DNA of 35,071 bases, taken from positions 1 through 35,071 of the forward strand of contig JAPLNA010000027.1 in NCBI GenBank assembly GCA_026693065.1, in the 5' to 3' direction. The translations under genes were made by a program, and so were the position numbers. This stretch comes from Planctomycetota bacterium (lineage in GTDB: Bacteria; Planctomycetota; Phycisphaerae; SM23-33). Numbering within the stretch: position 1 is the stretch's first letter; each line of letters begins with the position of its first letter. The notes beneath the pieces were generated by a model, which ran no database searches, was not told the DNA's origin, and saw only the letters and a list, made by a program, of their open reading frames with translations. Of the stretch, positions 14,338 through 22,119 are shown in pieces.

Positions 14338-16574
14338 TCCTGCCCCTCCTCTTTCACCGACAGGGCCATTCGCAGCTGGTACTTCACTCCCGGCCTTCCG
14401 GCGGTCGGCGTGGTGATCATCTCGACATCGCCGCGTTGAACCAGCGTGTTGACCAGATCTTGAAACCTCTTGCTCTCCATCTTCATCCGTTTGAGCAGGA
14501 CGCTGTGGGTCAGCGTGCCCTCCGGGGCAGCGCGCAGCTTGCGGATGACCTTGAGGCACTCGGCGTCGAACTCGCCGTCGGCGACGTGCTGGCCAGCCAT
14601 GAAGAGCATCCGTCTGGTCTGGTGCCGCACGAACGTGCTGGCCCAGGCGACGGCGTCGCCGCCGATGACGGGATTGGTGTGGTGGGCGCTGACGGCGTAC
14701 AGCAATGCCAGCTTGCGGACGTTCTCGCTGACGCGCCCCCAGACGGTGGTGCCCACCTCATCGGACCTGGACTCGGCCCTACGGTATTCCGCCTCGGCGG
14801 CTCTCCTGGTCTCGACCAGCAGGGCCTTGGCCTCGTCGGTATGCGAAACGACCTTCGGGACCGGGTGGACGTTATAGAGGTTGCCCACCCGTTCGCCGGG
14901 CTGGAAATCCGCCCACCAGCGGCCGGTCTCGATCAGGCGGGGCGGGAGATCGGGGATGCACGGTTCCTGGCCCTCGGGTCTGGCGCCGGCCTCCAGGACG
15001 ATCATTCGGGCGAAAAACCCGTTGGTGAGCATCCGCGACGACAGCGCCTCGTAATAGTGCGTGGGCACGGCCGTGCCGAACACCGTCAGGCTGGGCTGGT
15101 CGATCGCGCCGGGGTTCTCTTTGCTGGCCTTACGCCGCATGGGATAGACGCTGGCGCTCGAGGTGTACATTGTCAGGAGCGTGCCCATCAGGTTCTCGTA
15201 GCGGGCGTCCCTGCTCTTGCTGATCGACTGGAGCATGGTGTCGATCTCGTCGGTCTGGAAGAGCATGGCCGGGTTCAGGAACAGGGCGTCCTGAAGGCCT
15301 TCTCCGCTGGCGAATTTGTCGCCGGCGCAGTGCCCCAGCCCGATGTCGTGCAGTAGCCGTGTGTTGATCCTTCTGGGCCAGTCCTTGCCCGCCGACGAAT
15401 ACCCCAGACCCAGGAGGTACAGATTGGTGCGGTTGTCGCCCGGATCGCGGACTTTGCGGGCGGCCAGGAAGGATTGTGCGGCCACCGCCCCGCAGAACGC
15501 CATGACCTGGCTGGGGTACGGGGCGGTCTGGAGGCAGAAGTCCATGACTTCACTGACAAACCCGGGGATGCGCAACAGTTCCATCGGGACCGGGCCGGGA
15601 TCGTCGATCGCCGTTGGTGGGTCGGCTTGCGGGGTGGCTTGGGCGACAATGCCGGAGATATCGACGCCCAGGGGCGCATCCTGGCCGTAACCCAATGCCC
15701 GGAGAGCACCAGCGGAGGCCGAATAGTCGCCGTTGTGCTCCAGAAGCGTGTAGACGCCGAACGGCCCGTAGGCCTTGCCCGGCTCGAAGGGCGCGGCGTT
15801 GGAGGAAAAGACGTACAGCACCCGGTCCTTGAGGGTGGCCGACCAGCCGGAGGCCTTGCCCGGACGCCGCCAGTACTCGTTCTCGCCGGACTTCGCCAAC
15901 GTCCAGCCGGCCTTGACCAGGACGGCCCGGACGTCGCCCCGTTCCGCGAAATCGTCGCCAGGTCGCGTCAGGCTTGATTGTCCCGAAGGGACTGGCTCGG
16001 GGGCCGGGACCGCCTCGTTCAGCGTCCAAGCGGCTGAGAGCAGAGTATCCCGCTCATCCGCCGACAGGACGGGCAGATCGGTGAAGGCGCCCTGCAGGAG
16101 CCGGTAGCCCGGCGACGGAGCGCACAGGAACAGGCCGCCTTCGCCGCGGGTCTCGATGAGGGTTTCGGGCCGGCCGTCAGCGCCCAGGCGCTGGGCGAGC
16201 TTCATGTTGCCGCACACCGGTTCGGCGCAGCGATAGTCGACGTGGTATCCGCCGCGCTGGGTACGTTCGATGACGAGGCGTTCCAGAAGACCGGGGGCCT
16301 CGGCTCGGACAATCTCGGCCCAGCGGTCGAACAGTGCGCCGCCGGCGTCGAAGTCGATCATCTCATTGTTGCCCGAGACCGTCCCGGTCAGGATGCACAG
16401 CGCATGGCCGTTGGCGAACCAGGCGTGAAGCTCGACGGGCGTGGGCAGGCGCCGCTGGTACTGCTTCCACGTCGGCACGGCCGGGCGCTTCTGGTCCACC
16501 CGCGCCGGCAGGACGCACAGGCCGGCATCCAGATAGGCGAGGGCGGCGTTCAGGATGTCTGTGGAATCAGCCAC
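14334..16574 (-). CDS. Bifunctional PrimPol primase / DUF3987-like ATPase
   Basis: 746 residues starting at GTG 16574 with GAGGT 6 nt upstream. Residues about 5-190 are an archaeo-eukaryotic-type primase/polymerase domain: metal-binding DFD at 74-76 (EMIDFDAGG) and RGGYH at 107-111. The middle (about 215-300) is a linker with a small domain. From about 345 a DUF3987-like helicase/ATPase region has LGLGYSSAGKDWPRR as a P-loop-like segment and LFQTDEIDTML as a Walker B-like segment. The C-terminus is winged-helix-like (HSVLLKRMKMESKRFQDLVNTL). The enzyme would prime and help unwind phage DNA. The P-loop is non-canonical, as usual in this family. Confidence 0.85.
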   Translation of the reverse strand: MADSTDILNAALAYLDAGLCVLPARVDQKRPAVPTWKQYQRRLPTPVELHAWFANGHALCILTGTVSGNNEMIDFDAGGALFDRWAEIVRAEAPGLLERLVIERTQRGGYHVDYRCAEPVCGNMKLAQRLGADGRPETLIETRGEGGLFLCAPSPGYRLLQGAFTDLPVLSADERDTLLSAAWTLNEAVPAPEPVPSGQSSLTRPGDDFAERGDVRAVLVKAGWTLAKSGENEYWRRPGKASGWSATLKDRVLYVFSSNAAPFEPGKAYGPFGVYTLLEHNGDYSASAGALRALGYGQDAPLGVDISGIVAQATPQADPPTAIDDPGPVPMELLRIPGFVSEVMDFCLQTAPYPSQVMAFCGAVAAQSFLAARKVRDPGDNRTNLYLLGLGYSSAGKDWPRRINTRLLHDIGLGHCAGDKFASGEGLQDALFLNPAMLFQTDEIDTMLQSISKSRDARYENLMGTLLTMYTSSASVYPMRRKASKENPGAIDQPSLTVFGTAVPTHYYEALSSRMLTNGFFARMIVLEAGARPEGQEPCIPDLPPRLIETGRWWADFQPGERVGNLYNVHPVPKVVSHTDEAKALLVETRRAAEAEYRRAESRSDEVGTTVWGRVSENVRKLALLYAVSAHHTNPVIGGDAVAWASTFVRHQTRRMLFMAGQHVADGEFDAECLKVIRKLRAAPEGTLTHSVLLKRMKMESKRFQDLVNTLVQRGDVEMITTPTAGRPGVKYQLRMALSVKEEGQE

Positions 16575-16582
16575 GCGTTACC

Positions 16583-18307
16583 TCAAAACGGAATCTGGTC
16601 GTCTTCCGCCCAGGCGTACTCTGGTTCCGGCCCGGCCAGGTCGCCGCCGTTCAGGGCAGGCGGCTTGGCCCCCAGGCTGTAGCCGACGATGCGGTCGAAT
16701 TTCTCGCCGGCGACGTGGCGAACGACGATCGCCGAGGTCGTGCAGATCCCCCCGGCCTGGCAGATGGCAACGGCCTCCTGGGCGCTGGCTGGCGCGGGCT
16801 CGTTGGACCGCTGGCCCCACCAGGCGACGGCCTTGGCGCGGGCATAGCCGTCGTGCTCGAAGCAAATCCACTCGGACTGCCACTGATACAGCCCGATCTG
16901 GTACTGCACCCGCATGGTCCGTGGGGCGTCCTCGGGGGCGTCCCGCTTGGCGTGGACCGAGTAGATCACGTCCGTGACCTCGTGCTCGGTGTCCTCGACC
17001 TGCCCCGAGAGCACGCCGGCGGTGGAGGCCGTCGTGTCATGCTGGTTTCGTTCCGGCGGCGGGAATTCGTAGCCACACTCGGGGCACTTGGCATAGGCGG
17101 CGTGAATGAGTGCGCAGCACTCTGGGCACTCCTTGGCAGGCGCTTCGCCATTGCCGTTGCCGGGCTGTTCGATTCGCAGGTCATCCACCGGCCCGTGCCG
17201 CAGGATGTTGCCTCCGAAGTCCAGTACGAGGCAGTCTGTCTTGTTGGAATGCAGCCGGAAGCCCCGACCGACCATCTGGTAGTAGAGGCCCGGAGAGTTT
17301 GTCGGTCGCAGCAGCGCCACGCAGTCGATGTTGGGTGCGTCAAAGCCAGTGGTCAGGACGTTCACGTTGACCAGGTACTTGAGCGTGCCCTCACGAAACC
17401 GCCGGAGCGTGCCCACCCGCTCGAAGGGCAGCGTCTCGCCGCAGACGAATCCGCATTCCTGGCGCATCTCGCCCAGGACGCGCTGCACATGCCGGGCATG
17501 CTGGACGCCGGCGGCAAAGATCAGCAGCACATGCCGGGCATGCTGGACGCCGGCGGCAAAGATCAGCACCGAATGACGATCCTGCGTGCAGTCCACAATC
17601 TCTCGGCAGGCGGCGCGGACCAGGGCGTCGTCATCCATGAGCGATTCGACCTCGCCGGGGATGAACTCGCCGCCCCGGACGTGCAGGCCCGAAGTGTCAG
17701 CCTTCTGACGCCCGGCCTTCGACTTCAGCGGGCAGAGATATCCCTGGACGATCAGTTCGCGCACACCAACCTCGTAGCACACGTGGTTGAGCAGGTTCTC
17801 CGGCCCGCAGATCATCCCCGTGGTCATGCGGTAGGGCGTGGCCGTGAGGCCCACCAGCCGCACGCGCGGGTTAACCACCGTGGCGTCGGCCAGGAATGTC
17901 CGGTACATGCCCTCGCCGTCGGGCGGCAGCATGTGCGATTCGTCCAGGAGAATCAGGTCGAAGCGGTCGAGCTGCGCCGCACGCTTGTAGACGGACTGGA
18001 TGCCCGCCACGATGATCGGGTGGTCGGTATCACGGCTGTTGAGGCCGGCGGAATAGACGCCGATGCGGTTCCACAGGTCCGGGGCCATGGCATGGAGCTT
18101 TTCCACGGCTTGCTCGAGCAGTTCCTTCACATGGGCCAGGATCAGAACGCGACCGTCCCACTGCTGGACCGTATCGCGACAGATCGCGGCGATCAGGGGC
18201 GTTTTGCCCGAAGCGGTTGGCATGACCACGCAGGGATTGTCGTCACGCCCCCGCAGGTGGCGGTAGACGGCGTCGACGGCCTCGCGTTGGTAGGTCCGCA
18301 GTTCCAT
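16583..18307 (-). CDS. SF2 DEAD/DEAH-type helicase with C-terminal zinc ribbon
   Basis: 574 residues. Motif I PTASGKT (30-36), motif II DESH (122-125), motif III LTATP (154-158), motif V-like TTGFDAPNID (319-328) and motif VI QMVGRGFR (344-351) define an SF2 helicase of the ResIII/UvrB-like kind found in phage replication operons. A zinc ribbon follows (CPEC 394-397, CPEC 408-411). Residues 248-260 (motif IV, LIFAAGVQHARHV) are repeated at 262-274 because of a perfect 42-bp in-frame duplication. The extra 14 residues sit in RecA domain 2 and may impair folding. The start ATG (18307) lies one base after the preceding small gene's stop. Confidence 0.9.
   Translation of the reverse strand: MELRTYQREAVDAVYRHLRGRDDNPCVVMPTASGKTPLIAAICRDTVQQWDGRVLILAHVKELLEQAVEKLHAMAPDLWNRIGVYSAGLNSRDTDHPIIVAGIQSVYKRAAQLDRFDLILLDESHMLPPDGEGMYRTFLADATVVNPRVRLVGLTATPYRMTTGMICGPENLLNHVCYEVGVRELIVQGYLCPLKSKAGRQKADTSGLHVRGGEFIPGEVESLMDDDALVRAACREIVDCTQDRHSVLIFAAGVQHARHVLLIFAAGVQHARHVQRVLGEMRQECGFVCGETLPFERVGTLRRFREGTLKYLVNVNVLTTGFDAPNIDCVALLRPTNSPGLYYQMVGRGFRLHSNKTDCLVLDFGGNILRHGPVDDLRIEQPGNGNGEAPAKECPECCALIHAAYAKCPECGYEFPPPERNQHDTTASTAGVLSGQVEDTEHEVTDVIYSVHAKRDAPEDAPRTMRVQYQIGLYQWQSEWICFEHDGYARAKAVAWWGQRSNEPAPASAQEAVAICQAGGICTTSAIVVRHVAGEKFDRIVGYSLGAKPPALNGGDLAGPEPEYAWAEDDQIPF
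17485..17568. repeat. 42-bp perfect tandem duplication in helicase motif IV
   Basis: Copies 17485-17526 and 17527-17568 are identical. Being a multiple of three, the duplication adds 14 residues without shifting frame. Identity of the copies suggests a recent event or an assembly artefact. Confidence 0.95.
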
Positions 18308-18308
18308 G

Positions 18309-18443
18309 TCAGTAGGTCACCACGGCCGTCAGGACGCCGGCGGCCAGCCAGTAGACGACGCGCCGCCACTCGCCGGTTGGCAGGTAGGACAGTGCCGCAC
18401 AGACATCCAGGAGGATCAGGATGGTCGGAAAGAACTTCTGCAC
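18309..18443 (-). CDS. Small two-helix membrane protein (44 residues)
   Basis: Begins at GTG 18443, right after the RusA stop, and its TGA is one base before the helicase ATG. The protein is VQKFFPTILILLDVCAALSY, then LPTGEWRRVV, then YWLAAGVLTAVVTY: two hydrophobic helices joined by a short charged turn. Tiny proteins of this pattern (LDxxAAxxY...GDWRRxxYWLAAxVLT) recur next to RusA or replication genes of phages. No function is known to me. Tight coupling on both sides supports it as a gene. Confidence 0.6.
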   Translation of the reverse strand: MQKFFPTILILLDVCAALSYLPTGEWRRVVYWLAAGVLTAVVTY

Positions 18444-18444
18444 G

Positions 18445-18849
18445 TCAGTTCATTCCCACGTTCGTCATGTCGGACCCGCACAGCGGGCAGCGCCGCAGGG
18501 GCAGGGACAGAACCTCGACAGACAGACGGCCGGCGGGGACAACCTGTCGCCTCCGTGTGAGCAAGAGGTCGACCTGGCTGTCGTCTTCGTAGACGCCCGC
18601 GTGCTGGAGCGCATCAAGGACGGATTTTTGAAGATTGTCCAGATCGCGACGCCGGTTGTCGGGCGGGAAGGCGTCCATGCATAGGGCGATCCGCCCGCCG
18701 GCCGGCGGCTTACGCGGCCCGCCCCCGGCCAGGAGGGCACAGACGTTCGTGCGGAACGTCCGGCCCTCCCGGCTGATCAGCGTGCGGAACCCGACATGCC
18801 GGTAGTAGCGGTTGGTGCTCGGCGGATATGGCAGGTCAAGCATTACCAT
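18445..18849 (-). CDS. rusA: RusA-family Holliday junction resolvase
   Basis: 134 residues (about 120 is usual). RusA dimers cut four-way DNA junctions. The N-terminal LPYPPSTNRYYR segment is the family hallmark. Acidic metal-binding residues are Asp69 and Asp71 in RRRDLDNLQKSVLDAL and Asp89/Asp90 in VYEDDSQVD. The C-terminus has a single CPLC. Start choice: ATG 18849 has GGTGAT upstream; an in-frame ATG at 18843 is also possible. An upstream extension of the frame overlaps the preceding membrane-protein gene and is rejected. In this operon it would resolve junctions made by Exo8/Sak4-type recombination before packaging. Confidence 0.88.
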   Translation of the reverse strand: MVMLDLPYPPSTNRYYRHVGFRTLISREGRTFRTNVCALLAGGGPRKPPAGGRIALCMDAFPPDNRRRDLDNLQKSVLDALQHAGVYEDDSQVDLLLTRRRQVVPAGRLSVEVLSLPLRRCPLCGSDMTNVGMN

Positions 18850-18853
18850 GAGA

Positions 18854-19084
18854 TCACCAGCCGGCCTCCTTGTTGCCCCATTCGGACATGGCCACCTTGT
18901 CGATGGCCACGACGACCAGCGCAATGATGGCCGATATCGGCCCGAAGCACAGCGACAGGATGATGGAGAACAACCGGTCATTGCGGGTCCACTTGAGGCC
19001 CATCCTCCGGTTGGACCAGCGGCAGGCGAGGTATCCCACGGGAGCGAAGAGAATCCAGATGCACAGGGTCACAATCGCGGTCAT
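18854..19084 (-). CDS. Small two-helix membrane protein (76 residues)
   Basis: Two predicted membrane helices: VTLCIWILFAPVGYLAC (about 5-21) and FSIILSLCFGPISAIIALVV (about 39-58), joined by a basic loop with CRWSNRRMGLKWTRNDR. ATG at 19084 has GGAAA upstream in the gap after the DUF669 gene; the stop is 5 nt before the RusA start. Unknown function; similar small membrane proteins occur within phage replication operons. Confidence 0.65.
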   Translation of the reverse strand: MTAIVTLCIWILFAPVGYLACRWSNRRMGLKWTRNDRLFSIILSLCFGPISAIIALVVVAIDKVAMSEWGNKEAGW

Positions 19085-19099
19085 TGGGGTTTCCTTTCG

Positions 19100-19558
19100 T
19101 TAGCGCCGCCAGGGCGGCGTGGTGGAGTTGGCTGGGGCCTGCTGGGGCTTGCCGGTTGCAGCCGCCTTGGGCTCGAAGCCCTTGACCTCGTTGGTCAGTT
19201 CGCCGTTGTCCTCCCGCTTCTTGACCTTGACGGTGATCAGCAGCGGGATGTTGTGCAGCTCGCAGCTGTCCTTGGGTGTCATCACCCCGACGGCGCGGCA
19301 GACCGCCGACAGATCCGACTGGGCGATCTTCACCGCCGTCTGGTTCGGGTTGGCGAGGTTCAACCGCGCCCAGACGACGCGGCCCTTGTACTCGCCCTCC
19401 AGGATCGTCAGCGTCAGTTGGAGGTAGCTGCCCGAGCCGTTCTTGGTGGGCTTCATCTCGCTCTCGGTGATCGCCGCCAGGTACTTGCCGGCGGGGATCG
19501 CCTCGAACGACGCGGTCGGTTCGACTTCGTTTGCGTTGAATCCGTTCAGGTCAGCCAT
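19100..19558 (-). CDS. DUF669-family phage protein (ssDNA-binding-type)
   Basis: 152 residues from ATG 19558. GGAG lies 7 nt upstream of it, while a second ATG at 19564 is only 2 nt from GGAG and unlikely. The family pattern is clear: FEAIPAGKYLAAITESEMKPTKNGSGSYLQLTLTILEGEYKGR (about 18-60) and then an OB-like beta region, with a low-complexity Pro/Ala/Gln tail ending PPWRR. DUF669 proteins lie beside RecA-like/Sak4 and Exo genes in phages and are thought to bind single-stranded DNA. The charged, disordered C-terminal tail is consistent with SSB-type proteins. It overlaps the upstream ATPase gene by 8 nt. Confidence 0.85.
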   Translation of the reverse strand: MADLNGFNANEVEPTASFEAIPAGKYLAAITESEMKPTKNGSGSYLQLTLTILEGEYKGRVVWARLNLANPNQTAVKIAQSDLSAVCRAVGVMTPKDSCELHNIPLLITVKVKKREDNGELTNEVKGFEPKAAATGKPQQAPANSTTPPWRR

Positions 19559-20336
19559 TGGCATTCTCCTTGGGGGTGGTGGTCATGCCGGCAGTCATTT
19601 GTTCCATTAGCGCCGGCCAGGACAGGGGCAGTTCGGGAGGGAGGTTGAAGCGATTCTTGGCCACGCAGGCCGGGCTGCCGACGCACCGCAGGATCCGCTC
19701 CCCGCCGTCCCGGGTGTTGCCCGAGGCGATGGTGCGCTTCTGGCCGAAGCCCTGCTCCTCGGTGCGGGTGACGATCTTGCGGGTGGCGAACAGCACCGCA
19801 TCCACCCACTCCGTGATCAGGGCGTTGGCGTGCTTCTGGAGGCGGGGAGAGTAGCGGTCGTAGGCGGGGCTCTCGGGGTCCTCGAACTTCTCGATCTTGC
19901 AGTGCGCCAAGAGCACCACGCACATGCCGCGCTCGTTGCGGAGACAGTCGAGGGCGTCGACGATCTGTCGCCAGAAGTCCAGGGCGAAGATGTAGCCCTT
20001 CTGGTAGCCGATGTCCTCGACATTCTTGACGCCGCGATCGGCGCAGACCTTGGTCCAGATGAGCCGTTCCAACCAGTCCAGTGTGTCGATGACGACGGTC
20101 TGGTAATCCTGTTCCTCGGTCGCCAGCGCCGTCAGGGCCGAGATCACGTCCTCGAAGGACGCGGCCAGCGGAAAGGCATGACAGTCGATCTGCCCGAGAC
20201 CGTCCTCGGTCGGTACGAAGATGGGCTTGGGCGCGCCGGCGGCGGTGTTGCTCTTGCCGATCCCCTCGGTGCCGTAGATCAGCAGCCGAGGCGGCAGGTG
20301 GCGAACGCCACGCAGAATCCTTTGCAGTGCGGTCAT
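19551..20336 (-). CDS. Sak4-like RecA-fold ATPase (AAA_24)
   Basis: 261 residues from ATG 20336 (AGGAAA upstream). Walker A GTEGIGKS at 22-29, a Walker B-like TVVIDTLDWLERLIW near 84-98, and CVVLLAHCKIEKFEDPES with the sensor-type HCK segment. This is the phage nucleotide-binding family that includes Sak4, a minimal single-strand annealing/RecA-like recombinase. Pairing with an Exo8-type nuclease upstream and DUF669 downstream gives a complete phage recombination set. The frame extends upstream through a tRNA-like region; I reject that extension because the ribosome site supports 20336. Confidence 0.85.
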   Translation of the reverse strand: MTALQRILRGVRHLPPRLLIYGTEGIGKSNTAAGAPKPIFVPTEDGLGQIDCHAFPLAASFEDVISALTALATEEQDYQTVVIDTLDWLERLIWTKVCADRGVKNVEDIGYQKGYIFALDFWRQIVDALDCLRNERGMCVVLLAHCKIEKFEDPESPAYDRYSPRLQKHANALITEWVDAVLFATRKIVTRTEEQGFGQKRTIASGNTRDGGERILRCVGSPACVAKNRFNLPPELPLSWPALMEQMTAGMTTTPKENANG

Positions 20337-20472
20337 TGATGGTTTCCTTATGTTGGGGGTTTCACGTGTCCGGCTGGCCAGCCATGCCGGGCGGCGGGAG
20401 TCGAACCCGCCCGGTGGGACGGTCGGGAATATCCCATTGACCTGTCGCGCACCGCCGCCGGGGCCCGATGTG
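20337..20472 (-). other. Structured spacer with tRNA-like T-arm and palindrome
   Basis: This 136-bp gap holds, on the minus strand, GCGGG-TTCGACT-CCCGC (20394-20410), a perfect tRNA T-arm. It also holds a hairpin-forming GGGA-TAT-TCCC and a perfect 12-bp palindrome GGCTGGCCAGCC (20372-20383). I could not fold a complete cloverleaf: the acceptor strand pairs at five of seven positions only, and no 7-nt anticodon loop is present. Possibilities are a decayed tRNA, a tRNA-like RNA, or an mRNA processing structure. Confidence 0.4.
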
Positions 20473-21282
20473 TCACATCGCATCGAAAACGCGGACCTCC
20501 TCGTAGCCGGTGGGCCACGCGCCCAGCCGCCGGCATTCCTTCAGCCGTCCGATGGCGGCGGCGTTCTCGCGGGCGCACTGCGCCAGCGTGTCCTCGGAGA
20601 CGCGCCAGACGCCGCAGCGGAACGGCTCTTTCTTTTCGATGGCAATGAAATGGACCGGCACGGACTCCTGGATGACTTCCGCCAGAACGGCACGATAGAA
20701 GGCCATCTGGTAGGCGTAGCCGTAGCGCCTGGCGTCGGACTCGAAGTACGTCAGGTCGTCGCAGGTCTTCAGGTCCACGATGCCCCGGTGGGGATTGAGC
20801 CAGTCGATGCGAATCTGGCAGGGGACGCCGCCGTAGTCGGCCCGAACGACGCCTTCGGCGACGCCGTCGACGATCAGGTCGACGGCCCGGTCGCTCATCG
20901 CCACGCCGACGGCCATGTTCTCGATCAACTGCGCCTGCTCGGGGGTGAGCACCGGTCTGCCCTGGGCGGCCGCCCACTCGGCGAAGGCGTTCGTGTTGCT
21001 GCCGAACGGCTTGCCGGTCTTGGGGTTGATCGGGCCGCCGACGGCGTAGCGCCTGGAGAACGGATCGCGGCCTTCCAGGATTCGGCAGTGGCCCGCACGG
21101 CCAATCAGATACGCCGAGCGGTCGAAGTCCGGGATCAGGCCCATGCAGTCCTTGAAGTGGAGCAGCGGGCACCTGCGGAAGTCGGCCAGGCTGTGGCTGC
21201 CCAAATACTCGTCCGCCTTGGAGTGGTAAAGCTCTTCCGGCTCGTGGATCAGCACGCCAAGGTCAATGTCGATGTCGTCCAT
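20473..21282 (-). CDS. RecE/Exo8-type PD-(D/E)XK exonuclease
   Basis: 269 residues. Asp160 (RIDWLNP), Asp170-Leu-Lys172 (GIVDLKTCDD) and the YAYQMAFYR motif (QxxxY, about 190-197) are the signature of the exodeoxyribonuclease VIII C-terminal/DUF3799 family. The N-terminal half has S-LADFRRCPLLHF and a GRAGHCRILEG helix that contribute to the active site. The enzyme resects double-stranded ends so that an annealing protein (probably the Sak4-like protein) can act. ATG at 21282 is preceded by GAGGTGA, and 21 nt upstream by copy 2 of the 39-bp element. Confidence 0.88.
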   Translation of the reverse strand: MDDIDIDLGVLIHEPEELYHSKADEYLGSHSLADFRRCPLLHFKDCMGLIPDFDRSAYLIGRAGHCRILEGRDPFSRRYAVGGPINPKTGKPFGSNTNAFAEWAAAQGRPVLTPEQAQLIENMAVGVAMSDRAVDLIVDGVAEGVVRADYGGVPCQIRIDWLNPHRGIVDLKTCDDLTYFESDARRYGYAYQMAFYRAVLAEVIQESVPVHFIAIEKKEPFRCGVWRVSEDTLAQCARENAAAIGRLKECRRLGAWPTGYEEVRVFDAM

Positions 21283-21285
21283 GAT

Positions 21286-21918
21286 TCACCTCGTCTCCTT
21301 CTTCACCCTCTTACTTCCGCGAGTTGCCCGAATGTGTCCCGCTGCTTTCGAGGCGATTCCTTCTGGTTCCACGCCTGCCGCCCGGAAATGCGCCTGAATC
21401 CTCTGGATGCGCCGATAGAGGCTGCTGCGGCTGATGCCCAGCTGCTCGGCGATGGCCTTCCTGTCCTTCGTGTAGAACATCGCCTCGCAGACGGGCCGCA
21501 GATCCTCGGGGAGTTCATCGAGAACGCCCCGCACGGCCTGGGAGGTCTCCTCGCGGACCAGGTCGCGGAGGATGCCGTCGCCGACCGCCTGCCGATCCAG
21601 CGAGAAATCGTCAGCGAGGTCGGTACAGGGCACATCGAGGTGGCCACGGCGCCTCTTGCTGACCAGCCGGCGGATGAAATCCTTGCTGAAACCGTCCATC
21701 ACGCGGCAGGCGAAGGTGTGCATCCCGGCCTTGGCGGGATCGAAACGTTTGCTCGCCTTGAGTAGGGCGACGATCATGTCCTGCTGGATGTCCTCGCATT
21801 GATCCGGCGGCAGGTGGGACTTTTCCGTCAGCTCGCGGGCGCGGAGGCGCGCCTGTTCGATGACGTACTCGTCGAGGATGGGGGCAACAACGGCGGGGGC
21901 GGTGGTGTGATTTGACAT
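21286..21918 (-). CDS. Sigma-70-family (ECF-like) factor of the phage
   Basis: 210 residues from ATG 21918, with GGGAG 8 nt upstream (a TTG two codons earlier is less likely). Region 2-like part, about 40-90: CEDIQQDMIVALLKASKRFD, PAKAGMHTFACRVMDGFSKDFIRR. Region 4-like helix-turn-helix, about 134-178: LDELPEDLRPVCEAMFYTKD and AIAEQLGISRSSLYRRIQRIQ. It would direct host RNA polymerase to phage promoters or act as an activator. It is the first gene of the replication/recombination operon, separated by the terminator of the XRE operon. The C-terminal tail is made by the 39-bp element. Confidence 0.8.
   Translation of the reverse strand: MSNHTTAPAVVAPILDEYVIEQARLRARELTEKSHLPPDQCEDIQQDMIVALLKASKRFDPAKAGMHTFACRVMDGFSKDFIRRLVSKRRRGHLDVPCTDLADDFSLDRQAVGDGILRDLVREETSQAVRGVLDELPEDLRPVCEAMFYTKDRKAIAEQLGISRSSLYRRIQRIQAHFRAAGVEPEGIASKAAGHIRATRGSKRVKKETR
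21304..21342 (-). repeat. 39-bp bipartite element, copy 2
   Basis: Same arms and same 11-nt spacer length as the other copies. It overlaps the last codons of the sigma-like gene and points toward the Exo8/recombination genes, ending 21 nt before their first ATG. Because it is coding here, the reading AGHI-x2-T-x-GSKRV is produced at the sigma C-terminus; the same residues appear in non-coding copies, so DNA or RNA, not protein, is conserved. Confidence 0.85.
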
Positions 21919-22053
21919 CTGCAATCTCCCGAAACGGAGGTTTGTCTTTGCGGCCCACGACGGACCGCACCGCCCTCCGGGCGATTTGCAGACGGCTGCG
22001 TAGAAACTTCTGTGAGTGATCTAAGCAGCTAGCAGGATGTCAGTTGTGCGCAT
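21919..22053 (-). promoter_or_regulatory. Leader of the sigma-like gene
   Basis: The spacer between the XRE-operon terminator and the sigma-like gene must hold the promoter of the 10-kb leftward operon. I see no convincing -35/-10 pair (CTGACA is present without a good partner). It does contain a small GC-rich hairpin CGCCC-TCC-GGGCG (21971-21983) and a second GCGG...CCGC stem, so the leader RNA is probably structured. Confidence 0.35.
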
Positions 22054-22100
22054 GAAAAAAGCGATTGCAGTTGCAGCAAATCGCCGCAACTGCAATCGCT
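22054..22100 (-). terminator. Strong intrinsic terminator of the XRE-ImmA operon
   Basis: AGCGATTGCAGTTGC (22060-22074) and its perfect reverse complement (22086-22100) flank an 11-nt loop. On the minus strand the 15-bp stem is followed by a run of six T. It begins 20 bp after the stop of the 325-residue gene, closing that operon and insulating the sigma-like gene. Confidence 0.92.
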
Positions 22101-22119
22101 GGTGTTGAGGAAAGGAGAA

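Noticed and set aside
16334-18592. A 752-codon plus-strand frame opposite the helicase and primase
   Set aside because: Arg/Gly/Val/His-rich, no motifs; the minus-strand helicase has all SF2 motifs.
20394-20470. A complete tRNA gene between Exo8 and the Sak4-like gene
   Set aside because: Only the T-arm is perfect; the acceptor stem has mismatches and no anticodon arm with a 7-nt loop can be formed.
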